Shown piece by piece: positions 14,608 through 15,441 of a stretch of DNA of 15,441 bases. Every line of letters starts with the position of its first letter. Positions within the stretch are counted from its first letter, which is position 1. Below the pieces are notes generated by a model. It searched no databases. It saw only the letters and a list, made by a program, of their open reading frames with translations, and was not told the DNA's origin. The stretch covers positions 1 through 15,441 of the forward strand of contig VAXA01000045.1 of NCBI GenBank assembly GCA_005883365.1, given 5' to 3'. Made by a program: the position numbers and the translations under genes. The stretch comes from Actinomycetota bacterium. Lineage in GTDB: Bacteria; Actinomycetota; Thermoleophilia; Gaiellales; Gaiellaceae.

Positions 14608-15441
14608 GCCTGGAGCGAGCGCCCGCCCGCGGACTGCATGCCGGCGATCATCCCGGGCGGCGCGGCGCCGTCCGGGAAGCGCGCGAGCAGCTCGTCCAGC
14701 AGCGCGTCCGGCTCCCACCCCGCGGGCGCGTCGAGGAGCTCGTCGGCGCTCCAGCCGCGGAGGACGTTCACGGCGCCGCCCCAGACGTGGAATACCTGGC
14801 CGGTGATTGCCTGGGCCTCGTCGGCGCAGAGCGCGACGACCACAGCCGAGACGTTCGCCGGGTCGAGCGGGTCGAAACCCTTTGCCGGCGCGCCCATCTG
14901 GAACGTCTCCTCCGTCATGCGGGTGCGCGCGTTCGGCGCGAGGCAGTTCACGGTGACGCCGTAGCGCTGCAGCTCCTGGGCCACGATGATCGTGAAGCCG
15001 GCGATGCCCGCCTTGGCGGCGCCGTAGTTCGCCTGGCCGACGTTGCCGAACACGCCCGACGGGCTGGACGTGTTCACGACCCGGCCGCGAACCTCCTCGC
15101 CCGCCTTTGTGCCCGCCTTGGCGGCGCCGTAGTTCGCCTGGCCGACGTTGCCGAACACGCCCGACGGGCTGGACGTGTTCACGACCCGGCCGCGAACCTC
15201 CTCGCCCGCCTTTGAGCGCTCGCGCCAGTGGGCCGCCGCGTGGCGGGTGGGTCCGAAGTGACCTTTCAGGTGGACGGCGAGGACGGCATCCCACTCGTCC
15301 TCGGTCATGTTCACGAGCATTCGGTCGCGGAGGATCCCGGCATTGTTGACGAGGATGTCGAGCCGGCCGAACTCGTCGAGCGCCTGCTGCACGAGGCGCT
15401 CCGCTCCCGCGAACTCGGCGACGTTCTCGCCGTTCGTCGAC
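14604..15441 (-). CDS. Short-chain dehydrogenase/reductase with duplicated active-site segment, 5' end outside window
   Basis: The last 278 codons of a classical SDR, an NAD(P)-dependent oxidoreductase. The sequence enters at NGENVAEFAGAERLVQQALDEFGRLDILVNNAGILRDRM, which resembles the 3-hydroxyacyl-CoA dehydrogenase/17-beta-HSD4-like branch, so an acyl-CoA substrate is plausible. The NNAG motif is seen. The N-terminal cofactor motif TGxxxGxG lies off the window. The segment with the catalytic serine (NTSSPSG) and YxxxK (NYGAAK) occurs twice in frame because of a 105-bp tandem repeat, adding 35 residues. Tyr/Lys codons are at 15024-15026/15012-15014 and again at 15129-15131/15117-15119. The rest (VTVNCLAPNARTRMTEE, ITGQVFHVWGG) is normal. 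Two catalytic blocks in one Rossmann fold would be expected to disturb folding. The stop overlaps the TTG start of the hydrolase. Confidence 0.88.
   Translation of the reverse strand, partial: STNGENVAEFAGAERLVQQALDEFGRLDILVNNAGILRDRMLVNMTEDEWDAVLAVHLKGHFGPTRHAAAHWRERSKAGEEVRGRVVNTSSPSGVFGNVGQANYGAAKAGTKAGEEVRGRVVNTSSPSGVFGNVGQANYGAAKAGIAGFTIIVAQELQRYGVTVNCLAPNARTRMTEETFQMGAPAKGFDPLDPANVSAVVVALCADEAQAITGQVFHVWGGAVNVLRGWSADELLDAPAGWEPDALLDELLARFPDGAAPPGMIAGMQSAGGRSLQA
15005..15109. repeat. 105-bp direct tandem repeat, unit 1
   Basis: This unit, starting TGCCCGCCTTGGCGG, is repeated without visible change at 15110-15214. It codes for 35 residues of the SDR catalytic region and keeps the frame. 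The mismatches just outside (A at 15004, A at 15215) show no overlap at the exact breakpoints. A 9-bp GCCCGCCTT occurs near both ends of the unit (15006-15014 and 15099-15107). Confidence 0.97.
15110..15214. repeat. 105-bp direct tandem repeat, unit 2
   Basis: The second unit lies directly next to the first. The junction reads CTTTG then TGCCC at 15109/15110. The right flank (AGCGCTCGCGCC) is the native continuation coding for HWRERS. Confidence 0.97.

Overview
The window is GC-rich throughout. Its third codon positions are mostly G or C, GTG starts are very common, and most genes overlap their neighbours by 4 bp. Gene content and style suggest a member of the Actinomycetota, perhaps Thermoleophilia/Gaiellales-like. 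That placement is an inference, because no marker gene is present.

Layout, left to right. (1) Positions 1-1512, plus strand: the 3' part of an HMG-CoA-lyase-like gene, translationally coupled to a multi-pass membrane protein of unknown function that carries a striking histidine cluster. (2) Positions 1455-4154, minus strand: a tightly overlapping operon transcribed MaoC-like hydratase, GNAT acetyltransferase, paralogous GNAT acetyltransferase, class III (CaiB/BaiF) CoA-transferase. (3) Positions 4144-7547: a plus-strand tandem-GNAT protein, a minus-strand class III nucleotide cyclase, and a divergent plus-strand DUF255/YyaL thioredoxin-domain protein, followed by a perfect hairpin terminator at 7553-7576. 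(4) Positions 7601-13267, minus strand: a complete branched-chain-amino-acid-type (HAAT) ABC transporter operon, transcribed livG-livF-livH-livM-livK. (5) Positions 13303-15441, minus strand: a beta-lactamase-family serine hydrolase and, upstream of it, a short-chain dehydrogenase that runs off the right edge. These two may be the first genes of the same transcription unit as the transporter.

Functional theme: uptake of amino acids or similar amphipathic substrates (liv genes) beside enzymes of acyl-CoA or short-chain CoA-ester metabolism (lyase, hydratase, CoA-transferase, SDR). This fits branched-chain amino acid or C5-dicarboxylate catabolism, but the substrates cannot be fixed from sequence.

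The most notable feature is three internal rearrangements, each inside a conserved enzyme or transporter gene. A 935-bp out-of-frame tandem duplication breaks livK. A 105-bp in-frame tandem duplication repeats the SDR active site. About 20 codons, including the catalytic-loop cysteine, are missing from the HMG-CoA-lyase-like gene. Either this genome is unusually rich in such events or the assembly (possibly metagenomic) is faulty here. I saw no CRISPR array, tRNA, rRNA, insertion sequence or phage gene. No stretch longer than 300 bases lacks a gene.
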